Source of the DNA: Akkermansia muciniphila
GTDB taxonomy: Bacteria > Verrucomicrobiota > Verrucomicrobiia > Verrucomicrobiales > V1-33
DNA length: 64,000 nt
Reading direction: 5' to 3'
NCBI GenBank assembly: GCA_945861415.1
Contig: CAMAUV010000002.1
Location: 62,001-126,000, forward strand
Part shown: positions 47,073 through 56,733 of the stretch, piece after piece
Layout: the number at the start of each line of letters is the position of its first letter
Position numbering within the stretch: the first letter of the stretch is position 1
Notes under the pieces: generated by a model
The model's input: only the letters and a program-made list of their open reading frames with translations
Told to the model about the DNA's origin: nothing
Database searches by the model: none
Made by a program: the position numbers and the translations under genes

Positions 47073-48989
47073 ATGAGCGACTTCCTTAAGCACGAGTGCG
47101 GCGTGGCCTTCGTCCGGCTGCGCAAACCGCTGCAGCACTACGCGGACAAATACCAGAATCCGCTTTGGGGATTTCAGAAGCTCTTTTTGCTCATGGAGAA
47201 GCAGCACAACCGCGGCCATGATGGAGTCGGCATTGGTTGCACTAAACTGAACATGCCGCTGGGTCTGCCCTACCAGCACCGGGTGCGATCGGCGCGGCCC
47301 GATTCTCTGGGGCGAGTCTTTCGGGAACTGATGGAGAACTATAATGCGCTGCTGCGGAAAAACAGGGCGAATCCAAAGGACGGGGAAAGCGTGAAGCAGA
47401 ATTTCGACTTCGGGGGGGAACTGCTCATGGGACACCTGCGGTACGGAACCAGTGGCGAATTTGCCACCAGTTCGTGTCACCCTTATCTGCGCCGCAGCAA
47501 CTGGCCCACCAAGAGCATGATGGTGCTGGGCAATTTCAACATGACCAATGCGCGGGAGCTGAATCAGCTCATGATCGACCGCGGGCAGCATCCCATCTTC
47601 AGCACCGACACCCAGACGGTGCTGGAGGAGGTCGGGTTTCATCTCGATGAAGTGCACACGAACATCTATCGTGAAATGCGGGATGCCGGTGCCCCGGGCG
47701 CGGAGATACCTAGGATTATCAGTGAGCGGCTGGACATCGTGGAGGTGATCCGCCGCAGCGCCAGCCACTGGGATGGGGGCTACACCATCGCCGGACAGGT
47801 CGGCAACGGGGACTCATTCGTCCTGCGGGATCCGCGCGGCATTCGTCCGTGCTTTTGCTACGAGTCGGATGAAGTCATCGCCTTCGCCAGCGAGCGCGTT
47901 CCGCTCATGACGGTGTTTGACGCCGCCCGGGAGGAAATTCATGAGGTGGAGCCAGGTACCGTGGTGGTGATTAAGAAATGCGGCACCATCCTGCGCGAGC
48001 GGTTTACGGAGCCGGCCAAATTCTCTCCCTGCTCGTTTGAGCGCATCTACTTCTCCCGCGGGAATGATCCGGAAATTTATGAAGAGCGAAAAGCCCTCGG
48101 GGCAGCGCTGGTGCCGCAGATTATCAAGGCTATCGATAACGACCTTGGACGTGCGGTGTTCAGCTTCATTCCGAACACTGCGGAGGTCGCCTACCAAGGC
48201 ATGATGTATGGCCTGAGGGAGCACCGCCGGGTGGAGGTGAAGCGGGCCATTATGGATGCTGCGGCCGGCGGCAGGCTGACTGAGAGTCTCATCGATGACC
48301 TCATCCTTCGCAACTGGCCACGAGGAGAGAAGATCGCTCACAAGGACATCAAGCTCCGTACATTCATTAGTCAGGAGGGCAGCCGCCAACAGCTAGCCAG
48401 CCACGTTTATGATGTGACCTACGGCAAAGTCCGGCCGGACGATGCCCTCGTGGTCATTGACGACTCCATCGTCCGCGGCACTACGCTGAAGCAGAGCATT
48501 CTGAAAATGCTCACGCGCACGAATCCGGAGCGGATCGTGGTGGCCAGCACGGCACCCCAGATCCGTTATCCAGACTGCTACGGCATCGACATGAGCGAGA
48601 TCGGGAAATTCATTGCCTTTCAGGCCGCCATGGACTTGCTTAAATCCACCGGCCGGCAGAGTCTGATCGATGAAACCTGCCGTCAGGCCAAAGAGGAACT
48701 GCTGAAGCCCTCTGCGGAGCAGCGCAACGTGGTGAAGGCGATCTACGAACCATTCACCAACGAACAAATTTCCAGTCGCATCAGTGGATTCGTTCATCCT
48801 GAGAGCGACTGGAAAGGAGAAGTCATCGTGCTTTTCCAGACAGTGGAAAACCTGCACGCCGCCATCTCACCCGAGTGCGGAGACTGGTATTTCACCGGGG
48901 ACTACCCGACCCCCGGCGGAGTGTCCGTGTGCAATCAAAGCTTCGTCCACTATTGCGAAAAACGCACGGGGCGGGCCTACGACGTGTGA
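47073..48989 (+). CDS. purF: Amidophosphoribosyltransferase (large PurF variant)
   Basis: 638 residues from ATG 47073; the in-frame extension to 47013 is not protein-like. PurF makes phosphoribosylamine from PRPP and glutamine. The Ntn-hydrolase nucleophile would be Cys9 in HECGVAFVR, preceded by eight residues that must be removed. GHLRYGTSG and GNFNMTNA mark the glutaminase; VVIDDSIVRGTTLKQSIL is the PRPP loop. It is about 130 residues longer than E. coli PurF, with insertions and a C-terminal extension, as seen in a group annotated in Bacteroidota and Verrucomicrobiota. Not in a purine operon. Confidence 0.88.
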   Translation: MSDFLKHECGVAFVRLRKPLQHYADKYQNPLWGFQKLFLLMEKQHNRGHDGVGIGCTKLNMPLGLPYQHRVRSARPDSLGRVFRELMENYNALLRKNRANPKDGESVKQNFDFGGELLMGHLRYGTSGEFATSSCHPYLRRSNWPTKSMMVLGNFNMTNARELNQLMIDRGQHPIFSTDTQTVLEEVGFHLDEVHTNIYREMRDAGAPGAEIPRIISERLDIVEVIRRSASHWDGGYTIAGQVGNGDSFVLRDPRGIRPCFCYESDEVIAFASERVPLMTVFDAAREEIHEVEPGTVVVIKKCGTILRERFTEPAKFSPCSFERIYFSRGNDPEIYEERKALGAALVPQIIKAIDNDLGRAVFSFIPNTAEVAYQGMMYGLREHRRVEVKRAIMDAAAGGRLTESLIDDLILRNWPRGEKIAHKDIKLRTFISQEGSRQQLASHVYDVTYGKVRPDDALVVIDDSIVRGTTLKQSILKMLTRTNPERIVVASTAPQIRYPDCYGIDMSEIGKFIAFQAAMDLLKSTGRQSLIDETCRQAKEELLKPSAEQRNVVKAIYEPFTNEQISSRISGFVHPESDWKGEVIVLFQTVENLHAAISPECGDWYFTGDYPTPGGVSVCNQSFVHYCEKRTGRAYDV

Positions 48990-49113
48990 TAGCTTCCCCT
49001 GCAGGCATAAAATGGCTCCCGGATAATCTCGCTTAGGCCGGCGGGAGTCCCTTCTTCAGTGACACCATGCGCTTTTCGCCCGCAGTGGCGGTGCTATGCT
49101 TACTCTTCTACGC

Positions 49114-50067
49114 ATGTTCTCCCGCCGTCAGTTCCTTCTTTCCGCTTCCTCTCTCGCCGTCTGCAGCCCGGCTGTGGCCGGAGTGGACCACCTGCCGCTA
49201 ACCACTACCTTTAGGGGGTAGGAAAAGTTCCGCGCCATCGCGGCGAAGGCGGTGGCGAACAACTGGCGCGGGCTTCCCATTGGCACTCGCATCGGCTATA
49301 TCGCGCGTGAACTCATTGGCACGCCCTACGCGGGATTCACGCTGGAGATAGACGACCGCATCGAGTGCCCGTCCTGCAATTTCGATGGCCTCGACTGCTG
49401 GACGTTCTTTGAGGCGGTGATGGCATTTGCCCGGATGCTGGAGCGCCCGCGGCCCAGTTGCGTGCCGCAGTATTTGCTCTTGGAAATCCAGTGGACCCGC
49501 TATCGGGCCGGGTGCTGTACGGGCAACTACCTTGAGCGTATCCACTACCTCAACGAGTGGTTTATTGACAACGAAGCGCGAGGCAATGTGCGCGAGATTT
49601 CCCGCAGCCTGCCCGGTGTGCAGCGGCTCACCGGACGAGAGAGCCGCGAGATGACGGTGCTCTGGAAGAGTTACCGCTACCTGCGCAAAAATCCCGGCCT
49701 CCGCCCCCAGATGGCGAAGATTGAGGCGGAGGTGAGCGCGCTGCCAGTCTTCTACATACCTAAGGACAAAGTGGCAGCCATCGAAAGCAAGCTCGCGGAG
49801 GGAGACATCGCGGGCATCGTGACGAAATCCCTGGGCGGCGTGTGCAGCCACGTGGGGCTCATCCTCAAGGATGCGCAGGGCCTTGCGCAGTTTTGTCATG
49901 CCTCGAGGGAATTCAAGCGCGTCATCATTGAGGGCACTATCTCCAGCTATCTCAGCACCTACCGCGGCCACGCCGGGCTCATAGTCGCGCGTCCGCTGAG
50001 CGTGGCGAATGAAGTGCGCGATACCGCGATTTACCGCCGAAATCTGAAAGCGCTCACGGGGGTGTAA
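49114..50067 (+). pseudogene. DUF1460 amidase-like gene interrupted by an in-frame amber codon
   Basis: The frame starts at ATG 49114 with a Tat-like signal peptide (MFSRRQFLLSASSLAVCSP), then VDHLPLTTTFRG and TAG at 49219-49221, and continues in the same frame as EKFRAIAAKAVANNWRG and onward to 50067. The rest is a DUF1460 domain of NlpC/P60-type fold: active Cys in FDGLDCWTFFEAV and His in GVCSHVGLI. Such proteins cleave peptidoglycan peptides. Read as it stands, the exported form is not made; a shorter internal start at 49252 would lack the leader. Mutation, sequencing error or amber read-through are all possible. Confidence 0.8.
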
Positions 50068-50292
50068 TCTGTTCCGCGAAGCCCGGCACTGCACCGCACG
50101 CGGCGATTCCCGCGCACTGGACGCCTATTGATGCTCTGGGCAGCATTTCCGCAAATGCATGGTGACATTCCGGCCGGTCAGTGGTAATCTGAATATCCGG
50201 TTTGATCCCTCAGCCCGCCGGCCCACAGAACTTGTCAGCCAGTCTGCACCTTGAATGAACACGCCCCCATCTACATCGACTTCCTCACCGGG

Positions 50293-51180
50293 ATGTCCAC
50301 CACCATCACCGGCGCAGAGTTCCCTCCCGCCAACCGAGATGAATGTGCAGCCCTTAACCGACTCCGAGCGGGCTGCATCGTACAGGCAACTCACTTCGAT
50401 GCATCCGGGAAACCGGTTTCGCCTTCTGGCTGGTCTGCCCTTGTTGCCCGACGAGCCGCAGAACTGAAAGTCCCGCTCATCCCTCTCGGCCACCTTGGGC
50501 TGACCCACAGCGACGAGGGATTCCTCGTCTCCCGAGACCTCAACAAGCTGCAAAGCGGCGCGGAGGCACAGCCCTACCTTGATGATGCCTCTGAGGTGGT
50601 CTACAAACTCTTCGACCTGACCCCTGCCGGCTCACTGGGCATGAAGCTCCACTTTACCCCCTCCGGTGAAGGCATGGAGATGAACAAAGTAGCCGCGCGG
50701 CTGACCGACACTCTTGAGAAAATCTGCCTCCTTCATGAAATGGGAGCACACCCCACCGAGATCGTCGGGCTGGCAGAAACCGGCGATTTTCTTATTGTCA
50801 AACAACCTAAGGCCAGAAGGCGGCCCTACTCGCAGGGCCTCACCACGGATGAATACCGCCGCTGGTTCGAAGACGAGCGCCATGAGGCTATCGGACAGAT
50901 CAAAGGTGTCGAATGCATCAGTAGAGGACTGCGCGAGAAGGTCGTTATCAGCGCTGTAGACGGCAACCCTTGGGGCATCGCCGATCTGCACGAGCGCAAC
51001 ATCATGCTCGATGCCACCGGCCGGCCCACCATCATCGACGCCCTCATCGGCCCCGTCCCCTCAGAGGCTTTGCGCGTTCCTGCAGTGGCTGAGTCCATCC
51101 ACCGCGCCCTCGTCTGGCGCCGCACCGGCGCCCTGCCGGATAAAGACCGCTTCGACGCTGGGGACGATGCGGAACTCTGA
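50293..51180 (+). CDS. Protein-kinase-like protein of unknown role
   Basis: 295 residues from ATG 50293; the frame also opens at TTG 50251. The C-terminal part carries a kinase-like catalytic loop, IADLHERNIMLDATGRPTIID (DxHxxN followed 10 residues later by an Asp), and earlier VVYKLFD could supply the ATP lysine. This resembles the small putative polyvalent protein kinases seen in mobile elements, but I am not sure. The N-terminal 80 residues are unrecognised. No phage genes flank it. Confidence 0.55.
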   Translation: MSTTITGAEFPPANRDECAALNRLRAGCIVQATHFDASGKPVSPSGWSALVARRAAELKVPLIPLGHLGLTHSDEGFLVSRDLNKLQSGAEAQPYLDDASEVVYKLFDLTPAGSLGMKLHFTPSGEGMEMNKVAARLTDTLEKICLLHEMGAHPTEIVGLAETGDFLIVKQPKARRRPYSQGLTTDEYRRWFEDERHEAIGQIKGVECISRGLREKVVISAVDGNPWGIADLHERNIMLDATGRPTIIDALIGPVPSEALRVPAVAESIHRALVWRRTGALPDKDRFDAGDDAEL

Positions 51181-51345
51181 CATAGAAAGTGCGTTACCTA
51201 GAGGAATGGCCCTACCGGAGCGCATGGATAAGGGCAGGTCATGGGAAGACTGATTCCCAGTGACTGCGCCTGATCCGTACTGCACAACGGGCCATTCGTT
51301 TTCACCCCGGTGGACAAGCCCTGCGGTTACGCCTTTGGGTGCCGT

Positions 51346-52017
51346 ATGACCGCTGCCGCTTCTATCATTGAGACCTTTCCCGCCCTCGCCGCGCATGATA
51401 CCCTGTGTATGCACGGTTTCGTGCAGCGCGTGCCTGGGGTGGATACCAGTCGGGACAAGGTCGAAGTCCTCCAGCGTCTCGCTACTTATCACCGCGCCGC
51501 CGTCGGGGCGCTGGGCTTTACGATGGAGAATTTCTTCACCGCAGAGCAAGTTCACGGCGCAGACATCGCCGTGGTGAGCGCTAGCTCCCCGCGCCACTCG
51601 CTCAATGTGGACGGACTCGTGACCAACACCCCTGGCCTTTCATTGGGTATCCACGTCGCCGACTGCGGCCCCGTATACCTCATCGATCCCGTCCAACGCG
51701 CCATTGCCCTGCTACACTCGGGCAAAAAGGGCTCCGAAAAAGGTATCACCGGCAATGCCGTGCGCGTGATGCAGGCGCACTACGGCACCAGTCCCGCCGA
51801 TCTCCTCGTGCAGCTAGGCCCCTGCATCCGCGTGCCGCAATACGACGTCGATTTCCCCGCCATGATCCAGGCCTCCTGCCGTGAGGCCGGAGTGCCCGCC
51901 GCGCAGATCCATGACTGCCTAACCTGCACCGCCCTCGACCCCTCCCACTACTACTCCTACCGCCGCGAACTCGGAAGGACCGGCCGTCTCCTCGCCCTGC
52001 TCGGTCTGCGTCCCTGA
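51346..52017 (+). CDS. PgeF/YfiH laccase-domain protein
   Basis: 223 residues from ATG 51346. The family, once called multicopper polyphenol oxidases, is now known to repair peptidoglycan precursors or to phosphorylyse purine nucleosides. Visible: TAEQVHGADIAVV with the first His, GIHVADCGPVYLIDP with the Cys, LLHSGKKGSEKGI in place of the usual HAGWRG, and QLGPCIRVPQYDVD in place of GPCIxxCYEV. The metal His and Cys residues remain, but two motifs are altered, so the substrate could differ. It is a stand-alone gene. Confidence 0.82.
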   Translation: MTAAASIIETFPALAAHDTLCMHGFVQRVPGVDTSRDKVEVLQRLATYHRAAVGALGFTMENFFTAEQVHGADIAVVSASSPRHSLNVDGLVTNTPGLSLGIHVADCGPVYLIDPVQRAIALLHSGKKGSEKGITGNAVRVMQAHYGTSPADLLVQLGPCIRVPQYDVDFPAMIQASCREAGVPAAQIHDCLTCTALDPSHYYSYRRELGRTGRLLALLGLRP

Positions 52018-52067
52018 CGAGGTCATCGCCGCCCGGTTTCCACCCGTGTCACTTCAGATCTTCTCAT

Positions 52068-52193
52068 GCAGCCTTCGTCATTTCTATAAACCTCCGTTCT
52101 ACTGCCCTTACCTTACTCCTCGTCATGGATACTCTCGGGAGCATCCCCGACTTTATGGCTGCGCTGAATGGCTGGGCTGAAAAATTTGCCTAG
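52068..52193 (+). pseudogene. Remnant of a MarC/UPF0056-family membrane protein
   Basis: 41 codons read AAFVISINLRSTALTLLLVM, then DTLGSIPDFMAALNGWAEKFA and a TAG. Members of the MarC family begin with a helix ending in LxLVMDPLGNIPxF, so this is the first helix only. No start codon is found upstream and the remaining 150 codons of the family are absent. Confidence 0.6.
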
Positions 52194-53097
52194 AGCCCGG
52201 TGACATATCTGGCGTTTCGAGCTGTATGCGCCCACCTTTGAAACCTTTCTGTTTTGATTAGTTCGTGAAGCTAAGTCCGGAAAGCCGCTTGGCTCTGAAA
52301 ATGAGAGACGTAGAGAATTCTTCAGTAGGGCAGACATCTCAATTAAGGTGAAGGCACATTAAGTGGCAGTTGTTTTTAGGGAATTATCGTCTCGCCCAGC
52401 ATTGCATTTCAAACATGGAACGTTGGATGCAGTATCATTCATCAACGCTTTGGAACACGCAGAAGCTATTGTCGGCTATTTGTGGCCTGATTATCTTAAG
52501 GTGGGCGGTGATGGCCGGTTTCCTCCGGAAAGGCCCCCTGAGTTCTGGGCTGCTATCGATCATCATAGCTGGGCGGAAAGAGACTTCCCAGTTCAGTCTC
52601 TTGGAAATAAATAGTCGATGTTCTGCAACAGCGCTTGAGGCCCTCCGAGCGGGGCCATGTACTGCCTCGAAGTTTGTGTTTAGCGCTTCCGCGCGATATC
52701 ATCGCTGGCTTGTCCTGCGAGATGATCACTCACCGTGAAAGTTCCACAACTTTCCTGCCATTGGAATCCTGGAACACGTCCTTCGTTATTGGCCCGCTGG
52801 GAGGAATTCGACTTAATGTCCCGCACCACATCCGTGAGTCAACGCGTGGCACGCAAGCCTACGATCAGGTGCAAATGATCCTCAACTCCGCCGATGGCTT
52901 CCGGCACGAAGCCGATATTGCCTATGCTGCCGCCTATGAACGCGCGGAGTCCACCAAACCATCACGGTGTGATGAGCCGTGCGCGATTCTTTGTGGAAAA
53001 GACAGTATGGCAGTAAAGCAAAAGGTGGGTGGATGGCATGCCGGGTTAGAGAAGAGTTAGGAATAGCGCGAGGGCAGCAGCGCCTTCCGGGTTCTTC
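52194..53097. other. Gene-poor stretch with weak ORFs
   Basis: About 900 bases, visibly richer in A/T than the flanks. Two + frames are open: 52363-52614 (83 residues, from GTG, with RFPPERPPEFWAAIDHHSW) and 52635-53060 (141 residues, with SFVIGPLGGIRLNVPHHIRE). Neither matches a family I know and neither has a clear ribosome site. A third frame (52370-52738) overlaps the first. They could be real small genes or debris beside the MarC remnant. Confidence 0.4.
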
Positions 53098-56010
53098 TTA
53101 ATCCCGGCTGCCGGGCGTAATTTTGAGCGTCTTCTTTTCGCCGCCGCGGCTGACCACCATTTCGGTCTCTTGGCCGATCTTGAGCACGCCCATGATGTAG
53201 GTGTAGTCGTAGATGTTTTTGATGTCTTTGCCGGCGACTTTCACGATGATGTCGCCCGCCTGAACGCCGGCTTTGGCGGCGGGGCCGATGGCGGCGACCC
53301 CGCTGAGTTTGACGCCTTCAACGCCTTCCTGCGCGTAGTCGGGGATGGTGCCGAGATACACGCGCATCCCGCCGCGGGCGCCTTCAGCGGGCTTGGGCAT
53401 TTCGCGATACGCGGGCTCATCGGCAGTGCTGGCGAGGCTGCGGGCGACGAGGAACATGAATTTCGTGACTTGGGCGGCACCCTCTTCATTTATTTTGTCT
53501 GCGGTGTCGCTGGGCTTGTGGTAATCCTCGTGGCTGCCGGTCCATGCGTTGAGGATGGGCACACCACGGAGGTAGAAGGCGGAGGCGTCGGTGGGCAGGT
53601 AGCAGTCCTGCTGGGTTTGGAGCGCGAGACCGGTGACGGCGTTGCGCTTTTCGATTTCGCCGGCCCACCACGGGCTGCTGCCGAGGCCTTGGACGATAAG
53701 GTTGGCGCGCAGGCGGCCGATCATGTCCATGTTGAGCGCGGCGGCTAGCTGGGTGGTGAGTTTGGCGTTCTCATCGCCAGTGGTCTTTGCCATATCGCGA
53801 CACCATGCGTTGCTGCCGAGCAGGCCGATTTCCTCGCCGCTCCATCCGGCGAAAAGCACATCCCGGGTGAGCGTGAGTTTTCCTTCTTTTACTTGAGCAG
53901 CCATGGCCTGCGCGATTTCCAGCACGCCGGCGATGCCGCTCGCGTTGTCGTCCGCGCCGTGATGGATGGTGGCCTTTTCACTGTCGGCGGCGCGGCTGTC
54001 GCTGCCGCCGCTGGTGCCGAGGTGGTCAATGTGCGCGCCAATGAGCACCGGGGGTTCTTTGCTGTCGGCGGGGCCTTTCAACCTGCCCAGCACATTGTGC
54101 CCGCGGCGCTTTTCCTGACGGATGTCGAGTTTCGCGCCGAGGGTGACACCCGCCAGATCAAATCCCTGCTCCTGCGCGCCGGTGTCCAGTTTTTCTTGGA
54201 GCGCTTTGAGGTCTTTTCCGGAGGACTTGAGCAGTGCGGCGGCGAGCATGTCGTCGATGGAAAGGGCCGCGATGCCGCTGCCTGCCATGCTGGCGTCGAA
54301 TGCCATGGGCACAAGCTGCTGCGTCACTTTGCTGGTGGGGCCGCTGACGATGATGATGCCGCGCGCGCCCTTTTGCCGGGCGGTGAGGGCTTTGTGCCTC
54401 AGGCTGCTGAACTGCGCCATGCGCACGCGCTCCTCCTGGCTGATGCCTTCGGGTGCGTAGCGGAACATCATCACCCATTTGTCCTTCACATCGAGATGAA
54501 AGTAGGACGAATAACCTGGCGTGGCCTTGCCTTTATCGTCGCGGCCTTCCGGTGCTTCCATGCCGTAGCCGGAAAAAACGATGCCGGCCTCTGTGATGTC
54601 GCCGGTTTGGGAAAAGGTGAGGGGCGTCCACTGTTTGCCCGCACGCAGTTCACCTGCCTGTGCGCCTTTGATCGTGAGCGCGTTGCCATCGCCCAGCGCG
54701 ACACCGGCGGTGAAGTCAAACGGATGCAGCCAGCCGCCGTCGGTGCCTGCAGGCACGAGCCCGGAGGCCTTGAGCTGGTTGGCAAAGTAGGTCGTGGCCA
54801 GTTCTTCGCCCCGGGTGCCGGTCCCGCGGCCTTCGAGCGCGTCGGAGGCGAGATAATCCACGTGCCGCTGAACGTCTGCAGGCGTGATGTCCGAAGCGAA
54901 ATCCTCGGGCCTTGGTGCGGCCAACACGGGGGTAGTAATCTGCGTGCTCAGCCCCAGAATGGTGAGTGCCGCGGCGTGATCCCACGGGGCCATGAAGATT
55001 TGCGAAGTCTTGTCCGGCGTGCGGTTGCTGGTCCACGAGAGCTGTTTGCCATCGGGATGAAACACGGGCAGGCCGTCGAAGCCATCTGTCTCTGTGACCC
55101 GCACCGGCTCGTGTTTCCCCTCTGCATCCACGATGTAGAGTTCAAAGTTGTCGAAGCCGTGCTTGTTGGTGGTGAAGATGAGATATTGGCCGGACGGATG
55201 GAAATATGGAGCCCATGACATCGCGCCAAATTTCGTCACCGCGCGCTGATCGCTGCCGTCCACATTCATCGTCCAAATCTCCGCGAGCGTCTCTTCTTCG
55301 TTGAAGCGCCGCCAGCAGATGCGCTTGCCGTCCGGGCTGAAAAACGGGCCGCCATCGTAGCCGCGCACATCCGTCAGGCGCTTCACTTCGCTGCCATCGG
55401 CGCGCATGAGATAGATGTCCATGAGCCACGACTTCTGCAGGTCGAACTTCTTTTGTTCCTCCGCCGTGAGAGGCTCTGCGTAGGCGTGACGATTGGAAGC
55501 GAACGCGATCCATTGGCCATCCGGACTGTAGCTGCCTTCGGCATCGTAGCCGCGGGTTTTGGTGATGTTCACATGTTCCCCGCCGGCAAGTGGCACGGCG
55601 TAGATCTCGTAGTTTTCATCGTAGTCCCATGCGTAGCGTTTTTGTTTTCCCTCGGCGCGCTCATTCAACTCCGCCTGCTGCTTCGCCGGGCTGTCTGCGT
55701 CGGCATGAGTCGAGGCATAGAGGAAAGTCTTATTGTCAGGATGCAGCCAGGCGCAGGTCGTCTTGCCCTTGCCATTGGAAAGGCGGCGGATGTCGCCGGT
55801 TTCAAACTCAAGGAGGTAAATTTGGTAGAAGGGATTTCCCTCCTCGCGCTCGCTTTGGAAGATCATGCGCTTTCCGTCTGCGCTGAAATACCCCTCACCC
55901 GCGCGCTTGCCAGAGAAGGTGAGCTGACGAGGGTTATTGAGGAGGTGATCTCCGGCGGCAGCGGTGAGACTGGAGCTGAGGAGAAGAGAGAGGAGAAATC
56001 GGGTAAACAT
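53098..56010 (-). CDS. Secreted TolB-propeller/PA/M28 metallopeptidase with PDZ domain
   Basis: 970 residues from ATG 56010, which opens a signal peptide (MFTRFLLSLLLSSSLTAAAG); the longer frame to 56196 has no leader. Residues 25-330 are PD40/TolB-like blades (YSPDGQWIAF, FFSPDGKRICW, FHPDGKQLSW). About 350-560 are the start of the peptidase and an inserted PA domain. The M28 zinc site follows: GAHIDHLG, HHGADDNASG, WSGEEIGLLGS, NMDMIGR and GSHEDYHKPSD, giving His, Asp, Glu, Asp, His. About 860-960 is a PDZ domain. All zinc ligands are present, so it should be an active aminopeptidase. The propeller may bind the substrate. Confidence 0.92.
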   Translation of the reverse strand: MFTRFLLSLLLSSSLTAAAGDHLLNNPRQLTFSGKRAGEGYFSADGKRMIFQSEREEGNPFYQIYLLEFETGDIRRLSNGKGKTTCAWLHPDNKTFLYASTHADADSPAKQQAELNERAEGKQKRYAWDYDENYEIYAVPLAGGEHVNITKTRGYDAEGSYSPDGQWIAFASNRHAYAEPLTAEEQKKFDLQKSWLMDIYLMRADGSEVKRLTDVRGYDGGPFFSPDGKRICWRRFNEEETLAEIWTMNVDGSDQRAVTKFGAMSWAPYFHPSGQYLIFTTNKHGFDNFELYIVDAEGKHEPVRVTETDGFDGLPVFHPDGKQLSWTSNRTPDKTSQIFMAPWDHAAALTILGLSTQITTPVLAAPRPEDFASDITPADVQRHVDYLASDALEGRGTGTRGEELATTYFANQLKASGLVPAGTDGGWLHPFDFTAGVALGDGNALTIKGAQAGELRAGKQWTPLTFSQTGDITEAGIVFSGYGMEAPEGRDDKGKATPGYSSYFHLDVKDKWVMMFRYAPEGISQEERVRMAQFSSLRHKALTARQKGARGIIIVSGPTSKVTQQLVPMAFDASMAGSGIAALSIDDMLAAALLKSSGKDLKALQEKLDTGAQEQGFDLAGVTLGAKLDIRQEKRRGHNVLGRLKGPADSKEPPVLIGAHIDHLGTSGGSDSRAADSEKATIHHGADDNASGIAGVLEIAQAMAAQVKEGKLTLTRDVLFAGWSGEEIGLLGSNAWCRDMAKTTGDENAKLTTQLAAALNMDMIGRLRANLIVQGLGSSPWWAGEIEKRNAVTGLALQTQQDCYLPTDASAFYLRGVPILNAWTGSHEDYHKPSDTADKINEEGAAQVTKFMFLVARSLASTADEPAYREMPKPAEGARGGMRVYLGTIPDYAQEGVEGVKLSGVAAIGPAAKAGVQAGDIIVKVAGKDIKNIYDYTYIMGVLKIGQETEMVVSRGGEKKTLKITPGSRD

Positions 56011-56214
56011 GACGCGGGAGGAAACGCGCCAAGCGTGGCGGGAGTTACGGAGAAATCCAGGGGTGTTGAGTCCCGGCGGATTTCCGCCCCAACCCGGCGC
56101 AGCCGGAACCACATAACTTGTCTGAGCTGTGGAAGCTGCGCCGGGAATGACGAAATCAGAATGTCGAAACCCGAAATTCATCGCAAACGTGTTCACTTTC
56201 TAGGAGTAATGTAA

Positions 56215-56718
56215 TTAATACCCGCAATCCCAAGTCCGGCAAAGCGCGATGATTTCATCGACGAACGCCGTTTGTTCGGGTGTGATGAGCTTAAAATGGG
56301 CACGCCCAACACAGGCATGAAAAACAGCATCGTAGCTGCATAGAGGAAACTCGGCGAGATACTGGCGAAGGAAGGCGGGCAGGTAAAACCGCCATCCTTC
56401 GGCATCAGAAAAACTGAAGTATTCCTGAAATGTTCTCGCCGCCTCCGCAGTGACTTCCGTCCAGTGCTGTTCCGGGTCGCGCGCGCTCAGTTGAGCTTCC
56501 CGTTCCTGCGGCAGAGACTATTCGTCGTCGTATCCGCGAGCAACGCTCAGCGTGATCCGGGGCCGTGGAGGATCCCCGAAGACAGCAGGCAGGCGTGCGG
56601 CCAGTTCCTGAGCCTCCAGATTCGGCACCCGTCGCAAGTCATACAGATCCAGAGTCTCTCTGTCAAAACCGCGGGCTTTCGGTTCCTCACGGCTGGAAAA
56701 TGGGGGCTTTGGCTCCAA
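56215..56718 (-). pseudogene. DUF6714-like gene interrupted by an in-frame amber codon
   Basis: The minus frame starts at ATG 56718, 15 bp after sufU, and reads ELAARLPAVFGDPPRP, ITLSVARGYDDE, TAG (56518-56520), SLPQEREAQLSARDPEQHW, TFQEYFSFSDAEGWRFYLPA, FLRQYLAEFPL, then TAA at 56215. Both halves belong to one protein: family members have an unbroken stretch here, with Trp or a similar residue at the stop (TGG to TAG is one change). As it stands the product ends after 66 residues. Function of the family is unknown. Confidence 0.72.
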
Positions 56719-56733
56719 ACTCTACGACCGGCC

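Noticed and set aside
50255-50467. 70-residue ORF overlapping the kinase-like gene
   Set aside because: Low-complexity Pro/Ser start and it is out of frame with the longer and better supported gene.
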